DNA from: Sphingobium sp. Leaf26
GTDB lineage: Bacteria > Pseudomonadota > Alphaproteobacteria > Sphingomonadales > Sphingomonadaceae
Reading direction: 5' to 3'
NCBI RefSeq assembly: GCF_001421665.1
Contig: NZ_LMKV01000004.1
Location: 347 to 64,346 of the forward strand
DNA: 64,000 bases
Shown: in pieces, positions 27,512 to 36,002 of the stretch
How the letters are laid out: each line of letters opens with the position of its first letter
Position numbering within the stretch: the first letter of the stretch is position 1
Translations under genes and position numbers: made by a program
The notes under the pieces: model-generated
What the model was told of the DNA's origin: nothing
Databases searched by the model: none
Seen by the model: the letters and a program-made list of their open reading frames with translations, nothing else

Positions 27512-30112
27512 ATGGCCGACATGCTTTCCACCGCCGCCGCGGCGCCCACCGTCATTCGCCGTCAGGACTATAGTCCGCCCGACTGGCTCGTCCCCGATAT
27601 CGCGCTCGACTTCGACCTCGATCCCGCCCGCACGATCGTTCGCACGGCTCTCTGCGTCACGCGCAATGGCGATCATGACCGGCCCCTGCGGCTGGATGGC
27701 GACGGCATCGTCCCGCTAGCCGTCTGCGTAGATGGCCGCCAGTTGACGCAGGAGGAATGGCATCTGGAGGCCGGCGCGCTCATCATCGCGTTGCCTGATG
27801 CCGCCCACAAGGTCGAAACGCTGGTGGAATTGGCACCGGAAGGCAATAGCAAGCTGATGGGCCTTTATGCCAGCGGCGGCCTGCTCTGCACCCAGTGCGA
27901 GGCGGAAGGCTTCCGGCGCATCACCTTCTTCCCTGACCGGCCCGACGTCCTGTCGCGCTACAGCGTGCGTCTGGAAGCGGACAAGGCGCGCTTCCCGGTC
28001 CTGCTCGCCAATGGCGATCCGATCGAGCAGGGCGACTTGCCCGAAGGCCGCCACTGGGCGCGCTGGAACGATCCCTTTCCCAAGCCCTGCTATCTCTTCG
28101 CACTGGTCGCCGGCGATCTGGCCTGCAACGCCGACCGGTTCGTGACGATGAGCGGGCGTGAGGTGACGCTCGGCATCTGGGTGAAGGAAGCCGACCTGCC
28201 CCGTACCGACCATGCGATGCAGGCGCTCAAGAACAGCATGGCGTGGGACGAGCGTGTCTATGGCCGCGAATATGACCTGGACGTGTTCAACATCGTTGCC
28301 GTCGCTGACTTCAACTTCGGCGCGATGGAGAATAAGGGCCTCAACATCTTCAATTCGCGCTATATTCTTGCCGATCCCGAAACCGCGACCGACATCGACT
28401 ATGACGGCGTGGAAGGGGTGGTCGCGCATGAATATTTCCACAACTGGTCGGGCAATCGCGTCACCTGCCGCGACTGGTTCCAGCTCAGCCTGAAGGAAGG
28501 CTTCACTGTTTTCCGCGACCAGAATTTCTCCGCCGACATGGGCAGCCATGCGGTGAAACGGATCGAGGATGTCCGCATCCTGCGCGCCGGCCAGTTTCAG
28601 GAGGATAGCGGCCCGCTGGCGCATCCGGTGCGGCCCGAATCCTACATGGAAATCAGCAACTTCTACACGGCCACCATCTATAACAAGGGTGCCGAGCTGA
28701 TCCGCATGATGGCGCTGATGATGGGACCGGAACGGTTCCGCGCCGGCACCGACCTCTATTTCGATCGCCATGACGGGCAGGCCGCCACCTGCGAGGATTT
28801 CGTGCTGGCGATGGAGGAGGGCGGGGGACAAGACCTTACCCAGTTCCGCCGCTGGTATGAGCAGGCCGGCACGCCACATGTCCGCGCGCTCCTCAGCCAT
28901 GATCCCGTCAGCCAAAGCGTCGAACTGACGCTGGAGCAGGGCATCCCGCCAACGCCGGGCCAGAACGACAAGCAGGTGATGGCGATCCCGTTGCGCACCG
29001 CCCTGTTCGACGCAGCGACCGGCACCCATCGGGGCGACGAACTGCTGCTGCTGACCGAGGGAAATCAAAGCTTCACCTTTACCGGTTTCGCCAGCGCGCC
29101 GATCCTGTCGATCAACCGCGGTTTCTCTGCCCCGGTGATCGTGGAAACCAACCGCAGCCAAGCCGATCTCGCTTTCCTGTCGGCCCATGACGACGATCCC
29201 TTCGCCCGTTATGAGGCGATGCAGCAGCTGATGGTCAATGTGCTGGTCGGCCGCATCGCCGGGCAGGCGGTGGATGATGCACCGGTCATCGAGGCGGTGC
29301 GTAACACCATCACCGATGCCGCGCTCGACCCCGCCTTCATCGCCGAGGCTATCCGCCTGCCGAGCGAGGCCTATCTGGGCGACCAGATGCGCGTCGTCGA
29401 TCCCGATGCGATCCACGCTGCGCGCGATGCCCTGCAACAGAAGATCGGCGCGGAGCTGGAGCCTTTATGGCGCGATATCCACGCGAAGACGAAGGCCGAC
29501 GCCTTTGCCCTGTCGCCGTCCGCCAAGGGGGCGCGCAAGCTGCGCAATGTGGCGCTTCTCTATCTGGTGGCCTCTGGCGCGCGTGACGGCCCCGCCATCG
29601 CCTTCGCGCAGTTCGACGCGGCCGATAATATGACCGAACGGCAGGCCGCGCTCGCCACGCTCGCCAGCGGCACCAGCGCGGAACGGGAAGCGGCGCTCGA
29701 CATCTTCTACAATCGCTACCGGGATGATGCCCTGACGCTGGACAAATGGTTCCAGACCCAGGCTTTCGCCTTCCATCCGGACACGGTCGAACTGGTCGCG
29801 CAACTGGGCGAGCATAAGGATTTCACTTTGGCCAATCCCAACCGGGTGCGGTCGCTATTCGGTGCCTTCGCGGCCAATCAGTGGGCCTTCCATCATGCGT
29901 CGGGCAAGGGATATCGCCTGCTGGCCGACTGCATCATCGCACTGGACAGGCTCAATCCGCAGACCGCCGCCCGGCTGGTGCCGCCGCTCGGCCGCTGGAA
30001 GCGCTTCGAGGAAGGCCGCGCCGCCCTGATGCGCGCAGAACTGCAACGCATCCTCACCCAGCCCGGCCTGTCCAAGGATGTGACGGAGCAGGCGGGGAAG
30101 AGTCTGGATTAA
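27512..30112 (+). CDS. pepN: Aminopeptidase N
   Basis: This M1-family zinc metallopeptidase removes N-terminal residues from peptides in the cytoplasm. It has the exopeptidase motif GAMENKGLN near residue 272 and the zinc site HEYFH at residues 306-310, with the second-ligand glutamate in SLKEGFTVFRDQ. The 866-residue length and the DUF3458-type C-terminal domains match the E. coli PepN subgroup. The first of two nearby ATGs is used; no signal peptide is seen. It ends at a bidirectional terminator opposite the Mla operon. Confidence 0.95.
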   Translation: MADMLSTAAAAPTVIRRQDYSPPDWLVPDIALDFDLDPARTIVRTALCVTRNGDHDRPLRLDGDGIVPLAVCVDGRQLTQEEWHLEAGALIIALPDAAHKVETLVELAPEGNSKLMGLYASGGLLCTQCEAEGFRRITFFPDRPDVLSRYSVRLEADKARFPVLLANGDPIEQGDLPEGRHWARWNDPFPKPCYLFALVAGDLACNADRFVTMSGREVTLGIWVKEADLPRTDHAMQALKNSMAWDERVYGREYDLDVFNIVAVADFNFGAMENKGLNIFNSRYILADPETATDIDYDGVEGVVAHEYFHNWSGNRVTCRDWFQLSLKEGFTVFRDQNFSADMGSHAVKRIEDVRILRAGQFQEDSGPLAHPVRPESYMEISNFYTATIYNKGAELIRMMALMMGPERFRAGTDLYFDRHDGQAATCEDFVLAMEEGGGQDLTQFRRWYEQAGTPHVRALLSHDPVSQSVELTLEQGIPPTPGQNDKQVMAIPLRTALFDAATGTHRGDELLLLTEGNQSFTFTGFASAPILSINRGFSAPVIVETNRSQADLAFLSAHDDDPFARYEAMQQLMVNVLVGRIAGQAVDDAPVIEAVRNTITDAALDPAFIAEAIRLPSEAYLGDQMRVVDPDAIHAARDALQQKIGAELEPLWRDIHAKTKADAFALSPSAKGARKLRNVALLYLVASGARDGPAIAFAQFDAADNMTERQAALATLASGTSAEREAALDIFYNRYRDDALTLDKWFQTQAFAFHPDTVELVAQLGEHKDFTLANPNRVRSLFGAFAANQWAFHHASGKGYRLLADCIIALDRLNPQTAARLVPPLGRWKRFEEGRAALMRAELQRILTQPGLSKDVTEQAGKSLD

Positions 30113-30120
30113 AGGAAAAA

Positions 30121-30154
30121 GGCCGGTCGCGTCATCGAAAGCGACCGGCCTTTC
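30121..30154. terminator. Bidirectional terminator between pepN and the Mla operon
   Basis: GGCCGGTCGC (30121-30130) pairs perfectly with GCGACCGGCC (30141-30150), preceded by AAAAA and followed by TTTC. Confidence 0.82.
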
Positions 30155-30156
30155 GA

Positions 30157-30801
30157 TCAATTCTTGACCGCAGCAGCCCAGGCGGCGACGTCCACCGCCA
30201 CCTTGTTCGCGGCGGCATTGAGCGGGGCGCCGACCGTGGTCGCCTCGATCTTGCCACTCACCGGCGCACTGGCGGTGAAGCGCTGACGGGCCAGCGCCAC
30301 ACCATTGGGAGTGGTCAGTACCGCATCATAGGTGACGATCGCGCTATGGCTCGCCTCGTCCACGGTGAAGGCGACCAGTTCGCCACTCAGCCGCTGTCCG
30401 CCGTCGCCGGAAAACTGTCCGGCATCCAGCACCACCCGGTCGGTCGTCGCCGTGATCGTCTCCGCCAACAGCCGGCGGAACAGGTGGCGCGGCGTATCGG
30501 CCCATTGCACCTTGGTCACATAGGCGACGCTCGTCGGCCCCAATTGAACCGGCACGCGCACCGTATCCAGCATCTTTGGCGCGTCGGGATCAGCCACGAT
30601 CAGCGTCCGCCCGCCACCGGCCACACGACCGGCGCCGGCCGGCACCTTCTGCGCGGCATCCAGCGTCAGCAACTGCGCCGGCGGCTTGGCGCCGATGGAG
30701 ACGCAGCCCGACAGCAAAAGGCCAGCCGCCAGCGCCATCACGGCGCTCTGGTGTTTCACATGGAACATGGTCCGCATCTTTCTCATCATGGCCCCCGACA
30801 T
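30157..30801 (-). CDS. ABC-type transport auxiliary lipoprotein (PqiC/Mla-associated)
   Basis: The product is a lipoprotein of the ABC_trans_aux type that accompanies MCE transporters and probably contacts MlaD in the periplasm or sits in the outer membrane. The lipobox LLSGC is near residue 32, followed by a mature domain of about 180 residues. The ATG at 30801 shares a base with the mlaD stop (TGATG). Later ATGs at 30786, 30777 and 30768 are also possible, and the last would give a more ordinary signal peptide starting MFHVKH. That stretch also resembles a parS site (30752-30767). Confidence 0.82.
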   Translation of the reverse strand: MSGAMMRKMRTMFHVKHQSAVMALAAGLLLSGCVSIGAKPPAQLLTLDAAQKVPAGAGRVAGGGRTLIVADPDAPKMLDTVRVPVQLGPTSVAYVTKVQWADTPRHLFRRLLAETITATTDRVVLDAGQFSGDGGQRLSGELVAFTVDEASHSAIVTYDAVLTTPNGVALARQRFTASAPVSGKIEATTVGAPLNAAANKVAVDVAAWAAAVKN

Positions 30802-31763
30802 CAAGGCTTGTAATCCGGCAGCTTGGGCGATCCGACCAGCGATCCGGCGCCCTGCTGGTCCAGCTTTTCCGCGACGCCGCGGAAGGAGCGCGACATTTCG
30901 CGCAGGTCATGCACCAACTGGTTGACCTCCGGCATGGTCTGGGTGCTGAACTGCTTCACGCCCGGCTGCGCCTCACCGATGGTCTTGTCCAGCGTCTCAA
31001 TGCTGCGGGTCGCCGCCTGCACACTCTTGCGCAGGTCACCCATCAGCGGCCGGCCTTCCTCGTTCAGCATCGTGTCGGTGGTGGCGGCCAGCTTGCCGAT
31101 CTGCTCGACGGCGACGCCGGTGCGCTGCACCGCGATCCGCGCTTCGGCCAGCGTGGCGGCGATTTCAGGGCTGCGATCGGCGAGCGCGCCCGACACCTTC
31201 TCGACATTGGCCAGGATGCCGGCGATCGATTGCTGATTCTTGTCATTCAGCAATTCGGTCAGTCGCTCGGTCAGCGTCGACAGCCGCTCCAGCAGTTGCG
31301 GCGCATTGTTGAGCAGTTCGCCCAGCGCGCCCGGCTTGGTCGGGATCACCGGCACGCCATCGGGGCAGGCGGCCAGCACATTGTCGGCGGGGCAGGCGAT
31401 CGGCGCCGCGCCCTTCACCGCGCCATCCAGCACGACTTCGCTGACGCCGGTAAAGCCCACGCCGGCGATGGTCGCAGTCGTGCCCTGTAGAACGGGGGTG
31501 CCGTCCTTCACCGAAATGCGGACCTTCACGAAACTCGGATCGCGCTTCCACAGCTCGATCTTTTCGACCTTGCCCGACGGCACACCGGCATAATTGACCG
31601 CCGATCCCTTCGCCAGGCCGCTGACCGATTGTTTGAAGAAGATGTCATATTCCTTGTTCTCGCCATCCGACAGGCGCGAGAACCAGAAGGCGGCGGCCAT
31701 GATCGCGGCCAGCAGCAGCAGCGTGACTGCGCCCACCAGCACATGGTTGGAGCGGGTTTCCAT
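30801..31763 (-). CDS. mlaD: MCE-family lipid-binding protein (MlaD-like)
   Basis: The 320-residue protein has one N-terminal membrane anchor (about residues 9-28) and an MCE domain directly after it, including KGSAVNYAGVPSGKVEKIEL and GVGFTGVSEVVLDG. A long, mostly helical C-terminal tail of about 170 residues follows, with repeated TLTERLTELL-like heptads that suggest a coiled coil or tunnel extension. MCE rings carry phospholipids between the two membranes. It is the third gene of a minus-strand operon mlaE-mlaF-mlaD-lipoprotein, with a 3-bp gap to mlaF. Confidence 0.9.
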   Translation of the reverse strand: METRSNHVLVGAVTLLLLAAIMAAAFWFSRLSDGENKEYDIFFKQSVSGLAKGSAVNYAGVPSGKVEKIELWKRDPSFVKVRISVKDGTPVLQGTTATIAGVGFTGVSEVVLDGAVKGAAPIACPADNVLAACPDGVPVIPTKPGALGELLNNAPQLLERLSTLTERLTELLNDKNQQSIAGILANVEKVSGALADRSPEIAATLAEARIAVQRTGVAVEQIGKLAATTDTMLNEEGRPLMGDLRKSVQAATRSIETLDKTIGEAQPGVKQFSTQTMPEVNQLVHDLREMSRSFRGVAEKLDQQGAGSLVGSPKLPDYKP

Positions 31764-31766
31764 ATC

Positions 31767-32654
31767 CTATCGCCTTCCGTCCGGCGGGCTGACTGCCGCC
31801 TGCTTTGTCTGTTCCCGGTCCTTTTCGCGCGACACCGCCGCCGTGGCGGCCCGGCCGCGCGGACCGTTGAAATATTCCTGTATCCAGGGATGATCGGTCG
31901 CCAGCAATTCGTCGATCGTGCCCACCGCCGTCACCTTCCTGTCCGCCAGCACCGCCACCCGGTCACAGATGGAATAGAGCGTATCGAGATCATGGGTGAT
32001 GAGGAAGACGGTCAGGCCCAGCGTCTGCTGCAACTTGCGCGTCATTTCGTCGAACGCCGCCGCGCCGATCGGGTCGAGGCCGGCGGTCGGCTCGTCCAGG
32101 AATAGCAGATCCGGGTCCAGCGCCAGGGCACGGGCCAGACCCGCGCGCTTCTTCATGCCACCCGACAGTTCGGATGGATATTTCGGGCCGGCCTCGGTCG
32201 GCAGGCCGGTCATGCGGATCTTGTAGGCGGCGATTTCATCGCGCAGTTCCGGCCCGATATTGGGATAATATTCCCGGATCGGCACTTCGACATTCTCGGC
32301 CACGGTCAGGGTCGAGAAGAGGGCACCACCCTGAAACAGCACGCCCCAGCGCTTGCGGACCGCCAGCGCCTCGTCATCCGACCGGCCGATCATGGACTCA
32401 TTGAAAACCTGAATCTCGCCCTCATCGGGGGTCTGGAGACCGATGATCGTGCGCATCAGCACCGACTTGCCAGTGCCGGACCCGCCGACCACGCCCAATA
32501 TCTCGCCCTTGCGCACGTCCAGGTCCAGGCCCTCATGGATGACCTGATCGCCGAAACTGTTGCGGAGCCCGCGTACCGAAATAGCGATGTCGCTCCGCTG
32601 GAACGCTTCTTCGACGCGCCGCTCCTCGGCCTGGAGGATGTCCTCTTCGCGCAT
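31767..32654 (-). CDS. mlaF: Mla-type ABC transporter ATP-binding protein
   Basis: The 295-residue ATPase powers the phospholipid transporter from the cytoplasmic face. It shows Walker A GGSGTGKS, the Q-loop, the ABC signature LSGGMKKR, Walker B LLFLDEP and the switch histidine in LITHDLD. The start is MREEDILQAE at 32654, overlapping the mlaE stop by one base. A much longer open frame runs upstream, but that part is mlaE read in the wrong frame. The C-terminal 40 residues (HPWIQEYFNGPRGRAA) form the MlaF-type tail. Confidence 0.93.
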   Translation of the reverse strand: MREEDILQAEERRVEEAFQRSDIAISVRGLRNSFGDQVIHEGLDLDVRKGEILGVVGGSGTGKSVLMRTIIGLQTPDEGEIQVFNESMIGRSDDEALAVRKRWGVLFQGGALFSTLTVAENVEVPIREYYPNIGPELRDEIAAYKIRMTGLPTEAGPKYPSELSGGMKKRAGLARALALDPDLLFLDEPTAGLDPIGAAAFDEMTRKLQQTLGLTVFLITHDLDTLYSICDRVAVLADRKVTAVGTIDELLATDHPWIQEYFNGPRGRAATAAVSREKDREQTKQAAVSPPDGRR

Positions 32655-33763
32655 CAGTTCCAGCCCACCCAGGTGAAGAAGACCGCGAAAAAGGCGTCGA
32701 TCACGATGACCATGAAAATCGCCTGTACCACGGCTGCGGTCGTGCGCAGGCCGACTTCCTCGGCATTGCCCTTGACCTGCATGCCCTGAAAGCAGCCCGA
32801 CAGGGCGATGATGATGCCGAAGACCGGCGCCTTGATCAGGCCGACCCACAGGTCGGTGATCGGCACGACTTCGCGCAGACGCTGGACGAAGGTGATGGGC
32901 GGAATCTCCAGCGCGATGGCGCACAGGAACCCGCCGCCAATGACCGCCATGACCGAAGCATAAAAGCCCAGCAGCGGCATCATCACGACCACGGCCAGCG
33001 TCCGCGGCAGAACCAGCGCCTCCATCGGCGACACGCCGATGGTGCGCATGGCGTCGACCTCTTCGGTCAGCTTCATCGTACCAAGCTGCGCGGCGAAGGC
33101 GGAACCGGACCGGCCCGCCACCATGATCGCGGTCATCAGCACGCCCAGTTCGCGGAAAGTGAGGCGGCCGACCAGATTGATCGTCAGCATCTCCATGCCG
33201 AACTGGCGCAACTGCACCGATCCTTGTTGTGCGATGACGATGCCGATCAGGAAACTCATCAGGCCGATGATGCCCAGCGCCGATACGCCGACCACCTCGA
33301 ACCGCTGCACCACGGCATTGATGCGGAAACGACGGGGGTGGCGGATGACGCTCCATGTCGCGATCAGGGTCGCGCCGAAGAAACCGAGCAGGCCCATCAG
33401 CGTCGTGCCCGATGCGCAGACCGCCTCGCCGATCTGGCCGACCACGCGGCGCAGCGGATGCACATGGTTCGGCCGGATCGGCACCGGCTCGTCCAGTTCG
33501 CCCACGGCATGGATCAGCCGCCCGGCATCCTCGCTGGCGCCGCTGATGGCGCAGCCCAGCCGCTTGACGGCGCGGTGGATGGTCCAGGCCCCGATCGTGT
33601 CCATATGATCGACCTGCGACAGGTCGATGGCGGACACTGGTCCCTGCACGGCGTCCAGCCGGTCGGGCAGGTCGCCCAGACAGGCAATGGCAAGCGATCC
33701 GGAAAGTCGAACCACATTGCCACCGTCGCGATTTTCCTCGGCAAGATCGGCGGCTTTGTTCAT
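32654..33763 (-). CDS. mlaE: Mla-type ABC transporter permease with N-terminal STAS-like domain
   Basis: The 369-residue protein has an N-terminal STAS-like domain of about 100 residues (VVRLSGSLAIACLG; AIDLSQVDHMDTIGAWTI) fused to a MlaE-family permease with five to six membrane segments and the conserved MTAIMVAGRSGSAFAAQLG and VVPRTLAV-type regions. In E. coli the STAS domain is the separate MlaB protein, so this fusion explains why no mlaB gene is present. It is the first gene of the operon and is divergent from the HAD hydrolase gene across 98 bp. Confidence 0.93.
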   Translation of the reverse strand: MNKAADLAEENRDGGNVVRLSGSLAIACLGDLPDRLDAVQGPVSAIDLSQVDHMDTIGAWTIHRAVKRLGCAISGASEDAGRLIHAVGELDEPVPIRPNHVHPLRRVVGQIGEAVCASGTTLMGLLGFFGATLIATWSVIRHPRRFRINAVVQRFEVVGVSALGIIGLMSFLIGIVIAQQGSVQLRQFGMEMLTINLVGRLTFRELGVLMTAIMVAGRSGSAFAAQLGTMKLTEEVDAMRTIGVSPMEALVLPRTLAVVVMMPLLGFYASVMAVIGGGFLCAIALEIPPITFVQRLREVVPITDLWVGLIKAPVFGIIIALSGCFQGMQVKGNAEEVGLRTTAAVVQAIFMVIVIDAFFAVFFTWVGWN

Positions 33764-33861
33764 GTGATGGGATTACTGGTCCATTATCGGTTGCACGGCA
33801 AGCCGAAACGGCCCATCCGCAAGCCAGAACGAAGGGCGGACAGAAAAGTTTCGGAAACGGC

Positions 33862-34539
33862 ATGACGACATACAGGCTGGCCATCTACGACATGGATCGC
33901 ACGGTGACGTTCAGCGGCACCTATACCGGTTTCCTGATCCATGTGGCCCGGCACATGGCCCCGTGGCGGCTGGTGCTTTTCCCCTGCGTCATCCTGTTGA
34001 TGCTGGCCTATGTGCTCAAGCTCATCAGCCGGCAGCGGCTGAAGGAACTCAATCAGGCGCTGATGGTCGGCTATAATGTCGAGCGGGCGAAATTGATGCC
34101 ACATATCGAAAGCTATGCCGATAAAGTGATGGCGACCAACCTGCGCGCCGGCGCAGTGGCGCAGATCGCGCAGGACCGGGCCGACGGCTATCGGCTGGTG
34201 CTCGCCACCGCCTCCTATCGCCTCTATGTCGAACCGATCGCGCGGCGGCTGGGCTTCGACGCGGTGATCGCCACCGATCATCTGTCGCAGGATCTACGCT
34301 ATGTCCGCGCAAAGATCGCCGGTGAAAATTGCTACGACACGGGCAAGCTGCGCATGATCAAGGCCTGGATGGCGGCCGAGGCGATCGACCGGACCCAGGC
34401 GCATATCCGTGCCTATTCCGACCATGTGTCGGACGCGCCGATGCTGGAGTTCGCCGACATCCCCTTCGCCAGCAATCCGCACAAGCCGCTGGCGAAACTG
34501 GCGGCAGAGCGCGGCTGGACGCGGGTGGACTGGGCCTAG
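33862..34539 (+). CDS. HAD-superfamily hydrolase, subfamily IB (SerB-like)
   Basis: The 225-residue protein has the HAD nucleophile motif YDMDRTVTFSGTY near the N-terminus (DxD with a catalytic aspartate), motif II in LATASYRLYVEP and a C-terminal DHVSDAPMLEFAD for motif III/IV. A hydrophobic stretch (about residues 38-58) follows the nucleophile and forms the cap or membrane-contacting part. Members dephosphorylate small metabolites such as phosphoserine or lysophospholipid-related compounds; the substrate is not evident. Its TAG stop is part of the CTAG boundary of a repeat element, so the present C-terminus (WTRVDWA) may be defined by that insertion. Confidence 0.85.
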   Translation: MTTYRLAIYDMDRTVTFSGTYTGFLIHVARHMAPWRLVLFPCVILLMLAYVLKLISRQRLKELNQALMVGYNVERAKLMPHIESYADKVMATNLRAGAVAQIAQDRADGYRLVLATASYRLYVEPIARRLGFDAVIATDHLSQDLRYVRAKIAGENCYDTGKLRMIKAWMAAEAIDRTQAHIRAYSDHVSDAPMLEFADIPFASNPHKPLAKLAAERGWTRVDWA

Positions 34540-34631
34540 AGCATTTTCGAAGCAGATGGCATCATCTGCTGGCTCGGAAAATGCGGAAAACAAAAGATAA
34601 TCAGAGCATAATCTGATCCTGTATGATCGGA
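34536..34631 (+). repeat. Dispersed CTAG-bounded repeat family B, copy 1 (truncated)
   Basis: About 96 bp starting CTAGAGCATTTTCGAAG match, in inverted orientation, the complete 107-bp copy at 43584-43690. This copy has the left end but lacks the last dozen bases and the second CTAG. It supplies the stop codon of the HAD gene and, on the other strand, the last codons of the thiamine-phosphate-synthase-like gene. Confidence 0.8.
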
Positions 34632-35101
34632 TTACCACCCAATGCCATGACCGGCGCCTCGACCTGCCGCGCCAGTGCCGCAAAGCGCACCCGCCCCAAG
34701 GCCCCGGCACCGACATGGGAACGGGTCGGGAAAAGGGGGGAGACGAAGCAAAGCTCAGCACCCCGTGAAGCAAAGGCCTGCTGACGATCATGGACCGCGC
34801 GGCTGCGGATCAGGGGTCGCACCACCCGATGGGGGTCGCCATGCACGCCATCGGCCCGCCATGCCGCCGCCAGCCGTGCATCGCCCGCCAGCAGCAGCAC
34901 CAGCCGACGCCGTCGCGCGATCGCCCGCAACGCCTCGAACAGTGCCCGCCGGGCCGCCGACGCCGTGCGATAATGGCGAAACACGATGCCGGCTCGCCCC
35001 TTGGGCAACCGGCCTGCCGCCGCCAGCAAGGCCGCCGCCTCGACCCGCTCGTCGGTCATCAGCCAGATCAGGGGCAGCTTTTTGCGGTGGCGGTGCGACA
35101 T
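34601..35101 (-). CDS. Thiamine-phosphate-synthase-like (TenI/ThiE) protein, divergent and short
   Basis: The 166-residue protein is shorter than usual ThiE (about 210). It keeps the phosphate-binding part VSPLFPTRSHVGAGALG and the ending VMALGGN, plus a DGVHG strand that matches the family's GxHxG element. The N-terminal part is arginine-rich (FRHYRTASAARRALFEALRAI) and lacks clear pyrophosphate ligands. Either this is a divergent sphingomonad ThiE/TenI or a non-catalytic relative. The last nine codons (IIQDQIML and stop) are encoded by the repeat element at 34536-34631, so the original C-terminus was replaced. It is divergent from yggS with 23 bp between starts. Confidence 0.7.
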   Translation of the reverse strand: MSHRHRKKLPLIWLMTDERVEAAALLAAAGRLPKGRAGIVFRHYRTASAARRALFEALRAIARRRRLVLLLAGDARLAAAWRADGVHGDPHRVVRPLIRSRAVHDRQQAFASRGAELCFVSPLFPTRSHVGAGALGRVRFAALARQVEAPVMALGGNPIIQDQIML

Positions 35102-35124
35102 GGCCCTCGCCTATAGCAGCGCGC

Positions 35125-35859
35125 ATGACCACAGACAGAATTATCGACGCAGCGGACCGCCTCGCCACCCTGCGTGACAGCATCGATCGCGCCGCCCGCC
35201 TGACCGATCGCACCGCCGACGCCGTCCACCTGATCGCCGTGTCCAAGACCCATGATGCCGACGCCATCCGCCCGCTGCTTCATGCCGGGCAGCGTGTGTT
35301 CGGCGAAAATCGGGTGCAGGAGGCGCAGGAGAAATGGCCCGCGCTGCGCGAGGAGTTTTCCGGCGTGGACCTGCATCTGGTCGGGCAATTGCAATCCAAC
35401 AAAGCCGCCGATGCCGTGGCCCTGTTCGACGTCATCCACAGCCTCGACCGTCCCTCGCTGCTGACCGCGCTCGCCAGGGCGATGGATGCGGCGGGCAAGC
35501 GCGTCCCCTGCTTCATTCAGGTCAATATCGGCTCGGAGGAGCAGAAGGGCGGCTGTCCCATCACCGACACGCCCGCGCTGATCGCCGCCGCGCGCGACGC
35601 CGATATTCCGATCCTGGGCCTGATGTGCGTGCCCCCGGCCGATATCGAGGCCGCGCCCTTCTTCGCGCTGCTCGCAAAAATGGCGCGGGAAGAAGGCCTC
35701 CCGCGCCTGTCGATGGGCATGTCGGGCGATTATGAAACCGCCATCATGCTGGGCGCGACCGACATTCGCGTCGGCACCGCGCTGTTCGGACAAAGGCCGT
35801 CTCCCGCTCGCCCGGTTCCGGCAAGCGGGAGAGGCATGGTCCGCAATTCGTCACACTAG
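35125..35859 (+). CDS. YggS-family pyridoxal-phosphate homeostasis protein
   Basis: YggS (PLPBP) proteins bind PLP without known catalytic activity and keep free PLP and amino-acid pools balanced. The 244-residue protein starts at 35125 and has the PLP-lysine segment HLIAVSKTHDADAIRPLL, GENRVQEAQEKW, HLVGQLQSNK, IHSLDRPSLL and LSMGMSGDYETAI with GATDIRVGTALFG, all diagnostic. After ALFGQR there are about 20 extra residues of low complexity (PSPARPVPASGRG) ending at a TAG that belongs to the CTAG boundary of the palindromic element at 35856-36002. The tail is thus probably a by-product of that insertion. Confidence 0.92.
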   Translation: MTTDRIIDAADRLATLRDSIDRAARLTDRTADAVHLIAVSKTHDADAIRPLLHAGQRVFGENRVQEAQEKWPALREEFSGVDLHLVGQLQSNKAADAVALFDVIHSLDRPSLLTALARAMDAAGKRVPCFIQVNIGSEEQKGGCPITDTPALIAAARDADIPILGLMCVPPADIEAAPFFALLAKMAREEGLPRLSMGMSGDYETAIMLGATDIRVGTALFGQRPSPARPVPASGRGMVRNSSH

Positions 35860-36002
35860 GACGGATTGCCATTCAGGAGATGGCGTGACGAAAATGGTGA
35901 CTTGTCGTGACCCGGAGCGGAGCGACCTTTAAGGTCGTGAGCACCGGAAGCACGGCAAGTCGCCATTTGCAGGCCGCCAGAACTGAATGGCGACCGTTCT
36001 AG
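35856..36002. mobile_element. CTAG-flanked palindromic MITE-like element
   Basis: A 139-bp segment lies between two CTAG copies (35856-35859 and 35999-36002). Its ends are inverted repeats: GACGGATTGCCATTCAG on the left against AACGGTCGCCATTCAG read inward from the right. Internally it folds again: ATGGTGACTTGTCGTG pairs with CACGGCAAGTCGCCAT, and GACCTTTAAGGTC is palindromic at the centre. The arrangement matches non-autonomous elements of the IS5/IS427 type that duplicate YTAR. Each CTAG provides the TAG stop of one neighbour: yggS at 35857-35859 on the plus strand and the TonB receptor at 35999-36001 on the minus strand. No protein is encoded. Confidence 0.7.

Noticed and set aside
31767-33884. 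An apparent 705-residue protein ending in an ABC ATPase
   Set aside because: The first 409 codons are the mlaE coding region read out of frame. The ATPase has its own start at 32654 overlapping the mlaE stop, so this is not a fusion.
34675-35859. A 150-residue N-terminal extension of YggS
   Set aside because: It is low-complexity Pro/Arg/Ala sequence antisense to the thiamine-synthase-like gene; YggS homology begins at the ATG at 35125.
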